Below, piece after piece: positions 14,976 through 24,900 of a stretch of 33,682 nucleotides of DNA. Origin of the DNA: Dysgonamonadaceae bacterium (GTDB lineage Bacteria > Bacteroidota > Bacteroidia > Bacteroidales > Azobacteroidaceae); NCBI GenBank assembly GCA_031263685.1, contig JAISFI010000294.1:1-33682 (forward strand). Reading direction: 5' to 3'. Under the pieces are notes generated by a model, which saw nothing but the letters and a program-made list of their open reading frames with translations, did no database searches and was not told the origin of the DNA. Within the stretch, counting starts at the first letter, position 1, and every line of letters starts with the position of its first letter. A program made the translations under genes and the position numbers.

Positions 14976-16097
14976 ATGAGATTCGTAGTATCCTGTACAT
15001 CTTTATTAAGCCATCTACAGATAGTTGGCCGAGTGATTGCTTCTAAAACTTCCATTCCTATGCTGGAAAGTTTTCTTTTCGACTTGAAAGGAACTCAATT
15101 AACCATTACAGCCTCAGATACGGAAACCCGTATGGTTACTTCCATTCAGGTGAGTGACACCAACGGAGACGGTACGGTTGCCATCGTTGCCCGTAACCTC
15201 CTGGATTCTCTCAAAGAGCTGCCGGAACAGCCCATTACTTTCGAGATTGACGAAAACAAAGGAATTGTTATTCTCTATGAAAATGGAAAATATAATTTTA
15301 TCGGCGCAGCAGGAGATGATTACCCGCAATTCAAATCATTGAAAGACGGTGCAGCAGAATTGATCATCCCTTCGTTGGTACTTTCTTCGGGAATTAACCA
15401 TGCTTTATTTGCTACAGCAGACGATGAATTGCGTCCTGTGATGAATGGCGTATTCCTGGATATATCGGAAGATAATATTATTTTCGTTGCTTCCGACGGA
15501 CATAAACTGGTGCGTTATAAAACATTCGAAGCGAAAGGATCGGAACGTTCGTCCTTTATTCTTCCTAAAAAACCGGCCAATTTGCTGAAAGCTATTCTGC
15601 CTAAAGAATCCGGAGAATGTAAAATCCTCTTCGACGACAGCAACGCTTATTTTACGCTGGAAAATTTCCAGTTAAGTTGTCGGTTGATAGATGGTCGTTA
15701 TCCGAATTACAATGCGGTCATTCCACAGGACAATCCGCATAAAGTGACGATTGACAGGTTATTATTTACCAATGCACTGAAACGGGTGGCTATCTTCTCC
15801 AATCCCTCCAGCAGTTTGGTAAAACTTCAACTTACGGCCAATCAAATCGTTGTTTCTGCTCAAGACATTGATTACTCCACTTCTGCTGAAGAAACAATTG
15901 CCTGTGTATACAACGGAGACGATATGAATATTGGCTTCAAAGGAACTTTCCTGATTGAAATACTCTCCAACGCACCTTCATCGGAAATCATACTGGAATT
16001 GGCCGATCCTTCCCGCGCCGGACTGATACTTCCTTCCGAAGACGAAGCGAACGAAGAACTCCTGATGCTGTTAATGCCAATGATGCTGAACGAATGA
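14976..16097 (+). CDS. dnaN: DNA polymerase III beta subunit (sliding clamp)
   Basis: This 373-aa protein has the normal length for DnaN, with three clamp domains in series. Landmarks are the N-terminal LSHLQIVGRVIASKTSIPML and SFLFDLKGTQLTITASDTE, the domain 2 entry DELRPVMNGVFLDI with FVASDGHKLVR, and the domain 3 segments CRLIDGRYPNYNAVIP and LKRVAIFSNPSSSLVKLQLT. It ends in EELLMLLMPMMLNE. The dimeric ring tethers replicative polymerases to DNA. The exonuclease gene follows after only 8 nt, so the two are translated from one message. Confidence 0.97.
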   Translation: MRFVVSCTSLLSHLQIVGRVIASKTSIPMLESFLFDLKGTQLTITASDTETRMVTSIQVSDTNGDGTVAIVARNLLDSLKELPEQPITFEIDENKGIVILYENGKYNFIGAAGDDYPQFKSLKDGAAELIIPSLVLSSGINHALFATADDELRPVMNGVFLDISEDNIIFVASDGHKLVRYKTFEAKGSERSSFILPKKPANLLKAILPKESGECKILFDDSNAYFTLENFQLSCRLIDGRYPNYNAVIPQDNPHKVTIDRLLFTNALKRVAIFSNPSSSLVKLQLTANQIVVSAQDIDYSTSAEETIACVYNGDDMNIGFKGTFLIEILSNAPSSEIILELADPSRAGLILPSEDEANEELLMLLMPMMLNE

Positions 16098-16105
16098 TCT
16101 GATAT

Positions 16106-16876
16106 ATGGAATTAAACCTTAGAAATCCATTGGTATTCTTCGATTTGGAAACCACGGGTACCAATGTTGTATCCGATCGTATTGTCGAAATATCGTACTT
16201 GAAAGTCTATCCTAATGGCAAGGAAGAATGTAAAACACGGCGAATCAATCCGGAAATGCCCATTCCCGCGGAAGCAACAGCTATACACGGAATCTCGGAC
16301 GATGACGTAAAGGACTGTCCCACTTTCAGGGAAATAGCCAAGTCTTTGGCCACACATATTGAAGGATGCGACTTGGCAGGATACAATTCCAACCGGTTCG
16401 ACATCCCGTTGCTGGTCGAAGAATTTCTACGGGTGGACGTGGATGTGGATTTTCACAACCGAAAGTTTGTGGACGTACAAACGATTTTCCACAAAAAAGA
16501 GCAACGTACGCTTTCGGCCGCTTTCAAATTCTACTGTAACAAAAATCTGGAAGACGCCCACAGTGCGGAAGCCGATACAAAAGCTACCTACGAAGTACTG
16601 AAAGCTCAGTTAGACCGCTATGAGGATTTGAAAAACGACATAGAATATCTGTCCGATTTTTCTTCTTTCTCCAACAATGTCGACTTTTCCGGACGTATTA
16701 TATACAACGAGAAAAAAGAAGAAGTCATCAATTTCGGAAAACACAAAGGGCGTTTGGTGGCCGAAGTGCTGAAATCGGATCCTGGCTATTACGGCTGGAT
16801 TATGCAGGGAGATTTTTCGCTTCACACCAAAAAAGTCCTTACAAATATCCGTTTGAGAGGGCTTACCGGAAAATAA
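16106..16876 (+). CDS. DnaQ-like 3'-5' exonuclease (DEDDh)
   Basis: This 256-aa protein has an RNase-T/DnaQ exonuclease domain in residues ~8-170: Exo I FFDLETTG (Asp13, Glu15), Exo II AGYNSNRFDIPLL, and Exo III AHSAEADTKATYEVL with the His and Asp of the DEDDh class. The C-terminal ~70 residues form an extra module (VINFGKHKGRLVAEVLKSDP, YYGWIMQGDF) often attached to this enzyme in Bacteroidales. It probably proofreads or trims DNA as an epsilon-type subunit. It overlaps no neighbour but lies 8 nt after dnaN, consistent with a functional pairing at the replisome. Confidence 0.9.
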   Translation: MELNLRNPLVFFDLETTGTNVVSDRIVEISYLKVYPNGKEECKTRRINPEMPIPAEATAIHGISDDDVKDCPTFREIAKSLATHIEGCDLAGYNSNRFDIPLLVEEFLRVDVDVDFHNRKFVDVQTIFHKKEQRTLSAAFKFYCNKNLEDAHSAEADTKATYEVLKAQLDRYEDLKNDIEYLSDFSSFSNNVDFSGRIIYNEKKEEVINFGKHKGRLVAEVLKSDPGYYGWIMQGDFSLHTKKVLTNIRLRGLTGK

Positions 16877-16928
16877 TCGCTACATTCAACAAGACAGAAT
16901 ACTCTGTAAAGAGTTAATACTAATAGTT

Positions 16929-18470
16929 ATGAAATATACATTTAATCTGCGCACGCTGTGGATGTGCCTTTGTTTGTTTTTAGCTGTTCAGCTTGCAGCG
17001 CAAACGGCCGAAAGTTCCCGAATCCCCTTAAAGCATGGTGCGCATCGTACCGGTAAACGTGCCGATGCCGACATGCAGCGCTGGCGCGAATACGGATTAG
17101 GTCAGTTCATCCACTGGGGAGTGTATGCTATTCCCGGCGGACAATGGAACGGAAAAACAAGTACTTATGCGGCAGAATGGTTTCGGTCGTCGGGATTAAT
17201 TACCAGGCAGGAATACGATAATCTGTATAAACAGTTCAACCCTACGGATTTTAATGCCGTGCAATGGGCGAAACAAGCCAAACAGATGGGCGCCAAGTAC
17301 ATGATTTTCACGACCAAACATCACGATGGATTTTGCATGTGGCCCAGTAAATATACCGATTATACCATCGCAAACACTCCTTACCAAAAAGATATTGTTC
17401 GGGAAATTGTAGATGCCTACAATGCCGAAAGTATAGATGTGTATCTTTATTTCTCCATTATAGACTGGAGTCATCCCGGCTATCAGGCTGGCGCCGGGAT
17501 TACAAACGACGATCGACTTAATTGGGCGGGATATACAGCAATCCCGGACGAGAAGGATAAAGCCCGTTATGAAACATTTAAAGAATTTACACGCAACCAG
17601 TTGATAGAGCTTTTGACGAATTATCCAACACTCAAAGGGCTTTGGTTTGACGGTTCTTGGGATGGTGCCTGGATGAAAGAGGCTGCATGGGTTGACGATT
17701 TGGGTAAGGAGTTGAGTGAAATGCATCCCGGACTGATTATCGGCAGCCGTTTCAGAGCGGACGAGAACGGCAAACGCCACGTGGATACAAATGGAGACTT
17801 GATAGATGATTACGACCAACGTTTTGAACGTAACCTGCCCAATACCCTCGCCGAAACAGGAGGCAATGATTGGGATTGCGTCATGACGATTCCCGAAAAT
17901 CAATGGGGATATCATCGTGACTGGTCGCTGAGTTACCTCAAAACTCCTTTCGACTTGATAGAGATGATGGTAAAAGCCAATTCCCTGGACGGTAACTTTG
18001 TGATTAATTTCGGTCCCGATGGAAATGGCAATATCAGAAAAGAAGAAGCAGATATTGCCCAACAAATCGGCAATTGGATGACGATCAACGGTGATGCAGT
18101 CTATGGTGCTCATCATTCCATGCTCGAAAAGCAGGACTGGGGATATGCCACTCAAAAAGGAAATAACATCTATTTGACCGTATTAAATGTGCGGACAAAC
18201 AATCAAATACGGGTAAAAATCCCCAAAAGCAACAATAAGGACAAAGTTTTCGTTATCGACAAAACCGAATTTATAGCTACGAAGCAAGCCGCTAAAATCA
18301 AAGACGGAGGCAAGTCGAACTCCTATTACCGGGATAAATTCGGTTCTTCCTATTATGACATCATCATTCCCGAAAAAATCAGGAAACAACCTCTCCCTTT
18401 TGTAATTCTTCTGCAACTGAAAGAGGTCGACAAAAAAGATTTGGAGGCTTACCAGCAAGCATTAACCTAA
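16929..18470 (+). CDS. Secreted alpha-L-fucosidase, glycoside hydrolase family 29
   Basis: This 513-aa protein has a signal peptide in residues 1-25 (LWMCLCLFLAVQLAAQ). The GH29 (beta/alpha)8 catalytic domain follows: GLGQFIHWGVYAIPGGQW (~55-72), YMIFTTKHHDGFCMWPS, VYLYFSIIDWSHP, and the nucleophile Asp241 in LKGLWFDGSWDG. It ends with DGNFVINFGPDGNG and a C-terminal beta domain. It releases terminal L-fucose with retention of configuration. No promoter box is visible in the 52-nt gap after the exonuclease gene, where only a short ACTCT-GTAA-AGAGT dyad (16901-16914) is seen. Transcription may read through from dnaN or use a non-consensus promoter. It is the first gene of the glycan cassette with the PL8 lyase and the hybrid regulator. 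Confidence 0.92.
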   Translation: MKYTFNLRTLWMCLCLFLAVQLAAQTAESSRIPLKHGAHRTGKRADADMQRWREYGLGQFIHWGVYAIPGGQWNGKTSTYAAEWFRSSGLITRQEYDNLYKQFNPTDFNAVQWAKQAKQMGAKYMIFTTKHHDGFCMWPSKYTDYTIANTPYQKDIVREIVDAYNAESIDVYLYFSIIDWSHPGYQAGAGITNDDRLNWAGYTAIPDEKDKARYETFKEFTRNQLIELLTNYPTLKGLWFDGSWDGAWMKEAAWVDDLGKELSEMHPGLIIGSRFRADENGKRHVDTNGDLIDDYDQRFERNLPNTLAETGGNDWDCVMTIPENQWGYHRDWSLSYLKTPFDLIEMMVKANSLDGNFVINFGPDGNGNIRKEEADIAQQIGNWMTINGDAVYGAHHSMLEKQDWGYATQKGNNIYLTVLNVRTNNQIRVKIPKSNNKDKVFVIDKTEFIATKQAAKIKDGGKSNSYYRDKFGSSYYDIIIPEKIRKQPLPFVILLQLKEVDKKDLEAYQQALT

Positions 18471-18494
18471 TCTATGGTATGAATTGATTATTTT

Positions 18495-18536
18495 GAGTAA
18501 AAGAAAAAACAGATATAGCAAAAGTTTTTTTTACTC
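18495..18536 (+). promoter_or_regulatory. Large stem-loop/inverted repeat ahead of the PL8 gene
   Basis: GAGTAAAA (18495-18502) and TTTTACTC (18529-18536) are perfect 8-bp arms. With a GAA bulge the pairing extends to 13 bp around a ~13-nt loop. The element covers the place where the -33 box should be. It could be an operator for the hybrid regulator, or a terminator/attenuator for GH29 transcripts; the sequence does not decide between these. Confidence 0.4.
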
Positions 18537-18542
18537 GGTGCT

Positions 18543-18550
18543 TATCTTTG
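18543..18550 (+). promoter_or_regulatory. Promoter -7 box of the PL8 lyase gene
   Basis: TATCTTTG followed by CGCTC, 30 nt before the ATG. No TTG is found 19-21 nt upstream (the sequence there is AAAG), as expected for a promoter that needs an activator. Confidence 0.65.
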
Positions 18551-18579
18551 CGCTCACCAGAAGTTAAATTTAAATAAGA

Positions 18580-21500
18580 ATGATGAAAACACTAAGTTTT
18601 AAATGTTTACTGCTTGTTTCCCTCTTGATGGGAACACACGTTTACCTGTTCAGTGAAGAAATCACAAGTATCATACCCGTAGCGGAAGATGCGAGTGTAC
18701 GTTCGGACAATAACGTATCTCCACCGGCTAAATTATTGGTTTACAACAATAGTTCGGGAGGTTTGAATGTTGATACTTACCTGAAGTTTGACATATCGGA
18801 GTTTGCTTCCATCAGTAGCGCCACGCTCAAACTGACCATTGCCGGATATTCTCAAACCGGCAGGAATGCAGCATGGAAAATTACGATTGCCGGCAGTGAC
18901 TGGACGGAAAGCACGATTTCCTCTTCCAAACGTCCTGCCGATACGGGAACAGAAGTGGCCGCACTCGCAGCCACGCTTGGCGGTAAAGTAACCGAATCTA
19001 CCAACCAGTGGATGGAAGAAACGTATACCCTTATTCCGCTGGATATTCCGTTGAACATTACGGCAATACAAGATTATTTCGCTGCAGGCAACAAAGTGAT
19101 TACTTTCCGCATTCGTTTGGCCGCAGCAGTCAGCAACGGCGGTGAGATCAATCTGGCAGCCCGTGAAGCTGAAGCCGGAACATTTGGAAACGGCACCACA
19201 GTAGTTCGTACAGACCTTGTTGGCAAAGGCCCTAAACTGGAAGTGACAGGAACGCTGGAAACACAACCGGTTACACTGAGCGATCTGAAAATAAACGGAA
19301 CGACTCCCGGTGAGTTCTATACTTCAAAGGCGAATTATACCATCTACCTCGATGCTGCTACCGCTTATCCTTCTATTACGCCCACTGCAACGGATGCGAC
19401 GGCAGTCATCAGCGAAATTACTTACAATCCGGAGGTTTTCGATCCCAACGCTACGGCATATAATACCGCTACATTTACCGTCACCAATGGAGACAGGACG
19501 GCAACCTATACGCTCGTATTCAGGAACGAAGAGTTTGGTTTGCTCATTCAACGGATTCAAACGGAAAATGAAAAGAGCTATGATGTCGCTACATTGGCAA
19601 ATACGGTTGCCGGCCACCTGACTAAATTCAGCAATGTCACCTCGGCATTCAACGATATTGACTACAATGATACTGAAGGACGCCTCCATGACTGGTTTGC
19701 CCTCACGCACATTGACCGCCTCAAAGACATGGTATTTGCCTATACAATGCCTGATAACAGTTATTATCAAAGTGACGATCTTTACGACAAAATCATTAAG
19801 CTCCTGACTTATTGGGCGAATAATCATCCGCCGGCAAACACCAACTGGTGGCATAATGATATTCCTGAACCCCAACGGCTGGGTATCCTGCTGATCCAAA
19901 TGCGCAAGGGGAAAGAAAAAGTGCCCGCAACGCTCGAATCCAAACTCATAACCGACCGAATGAAACCGGGATGGCATCGAGGGACGGCTTATTTTACCGG
20001 AGCTAACCGTGTAGATATAGCTACACACTGGGTATATGGCGCCTGCCTCAACAGGGACGCTGCCCTGTTGCCAACAGCTACCAACGAAGTTTACTATCCG
20101 CTGCAGTTTGTCACTGGCGAAGGATTACAGTACGATTACTCATTCTTTCAGCATGGTAATCAGCTTTATATCGGCGGTTACGGAGACGAAATGATTAAAG
20201 GAGTTACACTCATTGCCTCGTATGTTGCCGGAACGGAATTTGCTATTCCGGAAGCTAAACGCGACATACTTGGCGCTTTCATGCTTCGAACGTGGTTGCC
20301 TTCTATTCGCGGACAATACTTGATGTGGAATACAACGGGACGCGGCATGAGTCGCAAAAACACGCTGTCGAAAAATGGCGCTTCCGTTTTTGCCGAGCGC
20401 ATGATTGCCATCGATCCCGATCATGCAGCAGCATACCGCAGCGCTGTAAAACGGATGCGTAACGAAGCGCCGGCCAACTACGGTGTTTCCAACGAAAGCA
20501 CACACTTCTATCGGGGCGACTATACGCTGCATACCCGCGCCAACTACAGTGCGAATGTCCGCCTGGTTTCTACCAACACGAAAACCATCGAATACGGTAA
20601 CGATGAAAACCTGAAAAATTATTATCTCTCCGATGGCAGTATGAATATTGTCACCCACGGAGGCGAATATTATGATATTTTTCCTGTTTGGGACTGGACG
20701 CGCATACCGGGCGTCACCACGCCACAGCGTCCATTTGTGCAGGATCCCAATTACATACATGCCAGCGACGGTTCTTCCAATCCTTACCTGCCTCATGGCG
20801 GAAATGCGGGCAATACGGGAACTTCTACCTTTGCCGGTGGCGTGAGCGACAGTTTATATTCGGTTACGGCATACAGTTATTCGCCGGGCGGTACTTACGG
20901 AACGGGCGTCGGAGGCAAAAAAGGCTGGTTCTTTTTCGATGATGAAATCGTTTGTCTGGGAACTGCAATCAATGCGAATACTTCGGTTGCCGGTTACGAC
21001 ATTTTCACGACGCTCAACCAAACGCATCTGAAAGGCGATGTAAGTCATTCGATGGGAGGAACAGTCGGTACTTTGCCGGCTCAAACGGAACAGATTTACG
21101 AAACTGCTCCCAACTGGGTATGGCATGACGGCACTGGCTATGTTTTTCCTCTGGGCGGAAGCGTGGGCGTGAGCAACAAAACACAAACCGGTAACTGGTA
21201 CGACATCAACATGTCCATGCCCAACGAGCCGGTGAGCGGCGATGTTTTCACGCTGTATCTCAATCACGGTAAAGCGGTGACAAATGCCAATTATGCTTAC
21301 GTGCTTGTACCCGGAATGACGGCGAATCAAATGAACGAATATGCCGCGAATCTTCCTGTCGAAATACTGGCAAATACCGATTCTCTGCAAGTGGTACATC
21401 ACAAAGGATTGGGTATCTGGTCGATGATATGCTACAAGCGCGCCACGTTTGAAAGCGGTGATATCGCATTGAGAGCCAACGGAGCCTGTGCCTTGATACT

Positions 21501-21843
21501 GAAACGGCAGGATGGGTTTTACAGCCTGCATGTTGCAAGTCCGGCGCGGGCAAGTTCCGTGTTACTGTCTACGCGCATTCCGGCTACTGCCAAAGACTGG
21601 GAATCGACGACTTACAGTCTTCCCACAGGCAATTATGCCGGATCGAGCAAAGCCTTTACGATTATACCTCAAAAGCTTACAGGTATTACGGAGACGAAAG
21701 CGAACGATTCGGTCGTGAGCGTGCATTATTATAATTTGCTGGGACAGTTTCAGGAACAGCCGCTGGATTCCGGCGTATATCTTGAAAAAAAGATATATGC
21801 TTCAAAAAAAGCAGAAACAAATAAAATACTTGTTATAAAATAA
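18580..21843 (+). CDS. Secreted polysaccharide lyase family 8 (chondroitin AC/hyaluronan-type), multidomain
   Basis: This 1087-aa protein has a signal peptide (~1-24). Domains in order: a CBM96/DNRLRE-like beta-sandwich (~30-215; ASVRSDNNV, DTYLKFDISEFASISSATLK), a cadherin-like or Ig-like domain (~225-315), the PL8 alpha/alpha toroid (~320-680), the PL8 beta-sandwiches (~690-1020), and a tail (~1035-1087; YYNLLGQ, SGVYLEKKIY, ending KILVIK) resembling a T9SS type A sorting domain. Against Flavobacterium chondroitinase AC, spacing is preserved for Trp-Trp in NTNWWHND, Asn476 in GANRVDIA, His525 and Tyr534 in QHGNQLYIGGYG, and Arg588/Arg592 in GRGMSRKN. All catalytic residues are therefore present. 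It cleaves uronic-acid-containing glycans by beta-elimination; chondroitin, hyaluronan or xanthan-like substrates cannot be told apart. A second ATG follows at 18583. Confidence 0.9.
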   Translation: MMKTLSFKCLLLVSLLMGTHVYLFSEEITSIIPVAEDASVRSDNNVSPPAKLLVYNNSSGGLNVDTYLKFDISEFASISSATLKLTIAGYSQTGRNAAWKITIAGSDWTESTISSSKRPADTGTEVAALAATLGGKVTESTNQWMEETYTLIPLDIPLNITAIQDYFAAGNKVITFRIRLAAAVSNGGEINLAAREAEAGTFGNGTTVVRTDLVGKGPKLEVTGTLETQPVTLSDLKINGTTPGEFYTSKANYTIYLDAATAYPSITPTATDATAVISEITYNPEVFDPNATAYNTATFTVTNGDRTATYTLVFRNEEFGLLIQRIQTENEKSYDVATLANTVAGHLTKFSNVTSAFNDIDYNDTEGRLHDWFALTHIDRLKDMVFAYTMPDNSYYQSDDLYDKIIKLLTYWANNHPPANTNWWHNDIPEPQRLGILLIQMRKGKEKVPATLESKLITDRMKPGWHRGTAYFTGANRVDIATHWVYGACLNRDAALLPTATNEVYYPLQFVTGEGLQYDYSFFQHGNQLYIGGYGDEMIKGVTLIASYVAGTEFAIPEAKRDILGAFMLRTWLPSIRGQYLMWNTTGRGMSRKNTLSKNGASVFAERMIAIDPDHAAAYRSAVKRMRNEAPANYGVSNESTHFYRGDYTLHTRANYSANVRLVSTNTKTIEYGNDENLKNYYLSDGSMNIVTHGGEYYDIFPVWDWTRIPGVTTPQRPFVQDPNYIHASDGSSNPYLPHGGNAGNTGTSTFAGGVSDSLYSVTAYSYSPGGTYGTGVGGKKGWFFFDDEIVCLGTAINANTSVAGYDIFTTLNQTHLKGDVSHSMGGTVGTLPAQTEQIYETAPNWVWHDGTGYVFPLGGSVGVSNKTQTGNWYDINMSMPNEPVSGDVFTLYLNHGKAVTNANYAYVLVPGMTANQMNEYAANLPVEILANTDSLQVVHHKGLGIWSMICYKRATFESGDIALRANGACALILKRQDGFYSLHVASPARASSVLLSTRIPATAKDWESTTYSLPTGNYAGSSKAFTIIPQKLTGITETKANDSVVSVHYYNLLGQFQEQPLDSGVYLEKKIYASKKAETNKILVIK

Positions 21844-21868
21844 ATAACAGGTTTCGATATTATATCAA

Positions 21869-21907
21869 AAAGCTGTCACGGCACTTAAAATTGCCGTGGC
21901 GGTTTTT
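21869..21907 (+). terminator. Intrinsic terminator after the PL8 gene
   Basis: CACGGCA-N8-TGCCGTG forms a perfect 7-bp core stem, extended outwards by several G-U and A-U pairs, and runs into GGTTTTTC. It lies 25 nt behind the PL8 stop and just ahead of the regulator gene. The regulator is therefore either separately transcribed or attenuated here. Confidence 0.75.
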
Positions 21908-21926
21908 CTTTATCCTTAGTTTACAG

Positions 21927-24900
21927 ATGAAACAGCACATTTTTCGATTAAGTATCTTCTTGCTTCTTCTCTTTTCACAGGGCTACATACATGCAGAAGA
22001 GCGATACCGGTTCCGGACACTTTCGCCCGAAGGTGGTTTTTTGTATGATGGCATTCGTTCTATCTTGCAGGATAAAGACGGTTTCATCTGGATATTAATG
22101 AATAACGATCTTTGTCGTTTTGACGGTTATGAATACAAGCATTTTTATACCGGTTTCACCCAATTAGACACGGCAAAGGAATGGATACTGTACAGTATGG
22201 CAATAGATTCGAGAGGAACGCTTTTCGTCAGTACAGAAAACGGTTTATATCGCTACGACAAGTCTTCAGATACATTCCATAACATCTGCGCAGCGCCGGC
22301 AACGACTGTTAAAACAGATGCGAAAGATCATATCTGGCTCATGAGCGATAATCAGTGGAATATCCTGGATCTTGAAACGAATCAATTAAAAACGCCACTG
22401 GTTGAAGGTGAAAATATGGTTGGAGGTAAAAAGCTCTCTCTGCCGAATAGCATTTTCTGTCTAAACAATGAAGACTTGTATGTGTGCGGATACGGAAATA
22501 TATACCGGTTCAACGAAACTAAAAATGAATATTCGCTATGTATCAGGATGCCGAATCCGAATAAGCGTATTTTGCAGGCCAGAGCATACAAGGGGAAGCT
22601 TTGGGTGATGGTGCAGGGCGACGGTATCTATAAAATCGACCTGTCTACGTTTTCGATAGAGGCGGTTTTCGACTTTTTCAAAGAAAACGAAAGCATTTCC
22701 GTTCGCGCATTTTACATTGACGAAAGAGGTCATATCTGGATTGGGACGATCAACGGCTTGTATGTGCTGAATACGCAGACGGGTGAATATACGCATTATC
22801 AACATTCACAGTCAGACCCTTTCAGTTTGCCGAATAATTCGGTTTGGACGATTAATGAAGATAATCAGAAAAATATTTGGATTGGCACTTATTCGGGCGC
22901 CGTCTGTTATGTTAATCCGAATGAAAAGATTCCTTTTACAACGTATTTTCCTCAGGAAAAGGCGTTGAGTCATATACCCGTCAGCGCTTTTGCCGAAGAT
23001 GAAGCGTCGCTTTGGATTGGAACGGAAGGCGGCGGTATTAACCGGATGGATAAGGAGACGGGGCGGTTTTCATACTATCTGCATGAAAACGAAGGAAACG
23101 CACTGGCACATAACAATATCAAGTCGATGGTTATCGACAAAGACCGTCGCCTCTGGATTGCCATGTTTACCGGCGGATTGGATTGCTTCCATATCCCTTC
23201 CCGCCGGTTCAAACATTTCAAACAGAACGGGACGGATAATTCTTTGAAATATAATAATATCCGGAAGATAATAGCGGAGGGCGATTCGGGTTTGTGGATT
23301 GCTTATCAGGCGCGGAATTTAGTGATTTCGTTCTATTCCTTCAAAAGGCAGTCGTTCACACATTACAGTCTTGAGAAAGAAGGTAAGAATTTTTACATTT
23401 TTGATATATTGAGAGGTAAAGGTAATCAATTGTGGATTCTGAGTAATGAAAAACTCTACCTCTTGCATGTAGAAAGCGGCGCAATAACGGAAGTACAGAT
23501 TAAGGCAAATACATTCATGAATTTTCACGCTTTCTGTATGGACGATTCGGGCAATTTATGGATGGGCACTATCGGTAACGGATTAATCAAGTACAAGCCG
23601 GAAACGGGCGAATACAGGATTTACGATAACTTACTGCAGCATGACGATTTTTCTTCCATCTACAGTATCTGTTACGACGATGAACGAAACATCTGGCTGG
23701 GAACGAACAATGGCCTGGTTCGTTATAATATCGACAGCAACCGGTTTTCCCGATACGACAAGAAAGACGGTGTGCAGGGACAGGTATATTATCCCCTGGC
23801 GTCGCTGAAGGGGATGGACGGGCATTTGTATTTTGGCGGAACGAACGGATTTACAGCCATCAAACCTTCGGAAATCAGTCCGAACATCTATCGTCCGCAG
23901 GCAATCATTTCGGATTTTTATATCAACTATTCACCATCGAAATCTATTCTTGAAGCAAACCGGGAGGAAATCAGCCTGAATCACAGGCAGGAGAACTTCG
24001 GATTTAAGTTCTCTTCCGATAATTACCTCATCCCCGAAAAGAACCTTTTCCGCTACCGGCTGCGAGGTTATTACGACCATTGGATTGAAACCGATGCTTC
24101 CCGGCGGGAAATACAATATTCGAAAGTCAAGGCGGGCGTCTATTACTTCGAGGTGGAAGCTGCCAATAACGACGGCTTGTGGAGCGGCTGGCCAACGACG
24201 ATCAAGATTGTGAGACGGCCTAATCCGTGGCAAAGCTGGCCGGCTCTTATCTCTTACGCCCTCCTGTTTGCTGCCATCTGCTGGGTGATGGCCTATTATT
24301 TTCGCATGAAGAAAAAGCTGGAACTGCAGCTTTATCTCGAAAATATAGAAAAAAACAAGCAGGAAGAGCTTCATCAGTCGCAATTACGCTTTTTTGCAAA
24401 TATTTCGCACGATTTCAAGACGCCTTTATCGCTGATTATCGCTTCGGTCGAAAAATTACACCGCGAGGGTTTGAAAGAATCTTATTACTGGATATTGAAC
24501 CGCAATTCGCGCCGCCTGCTCAACCTCGTGGATGAAATCATGGACTTGCAAACGATAGAAAACGGCGTCCTGAACCTGAAGTTACAAGCGGTAGATGTTA
24601 AAGCCTACGTGCAGGAGATAGCTGCCGACTTTGCCGATTATACCGCGCAACGAAACATTGCGTTTACGGTTCATTGCGACACCGATTTCCCGGCATGTTT
24701 GAATGTGGACAAAAACATGCTGGAAAAGATCATCATGAACCTCTTGAACAACTCCCTTCGCTTCACTAAAGACGGAGGATCTATCGGCATTGAACTGCTG
24801 TCGAGCCGGCAGCGCTTCAAGTCGCCCTATTCGGCAAGGTATGCGGTGAAAGATGAAAACGTTTTTTCCGGCGACGGTTTCGTGCTGGTGATTCGCGATA

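Noticed and set aside
17196-18155. 319-aa minus-strand ORF opposite GH29
   Set aside because: It lies entirely inside a well-supported GH29 gene and encodes no recognisable motif.
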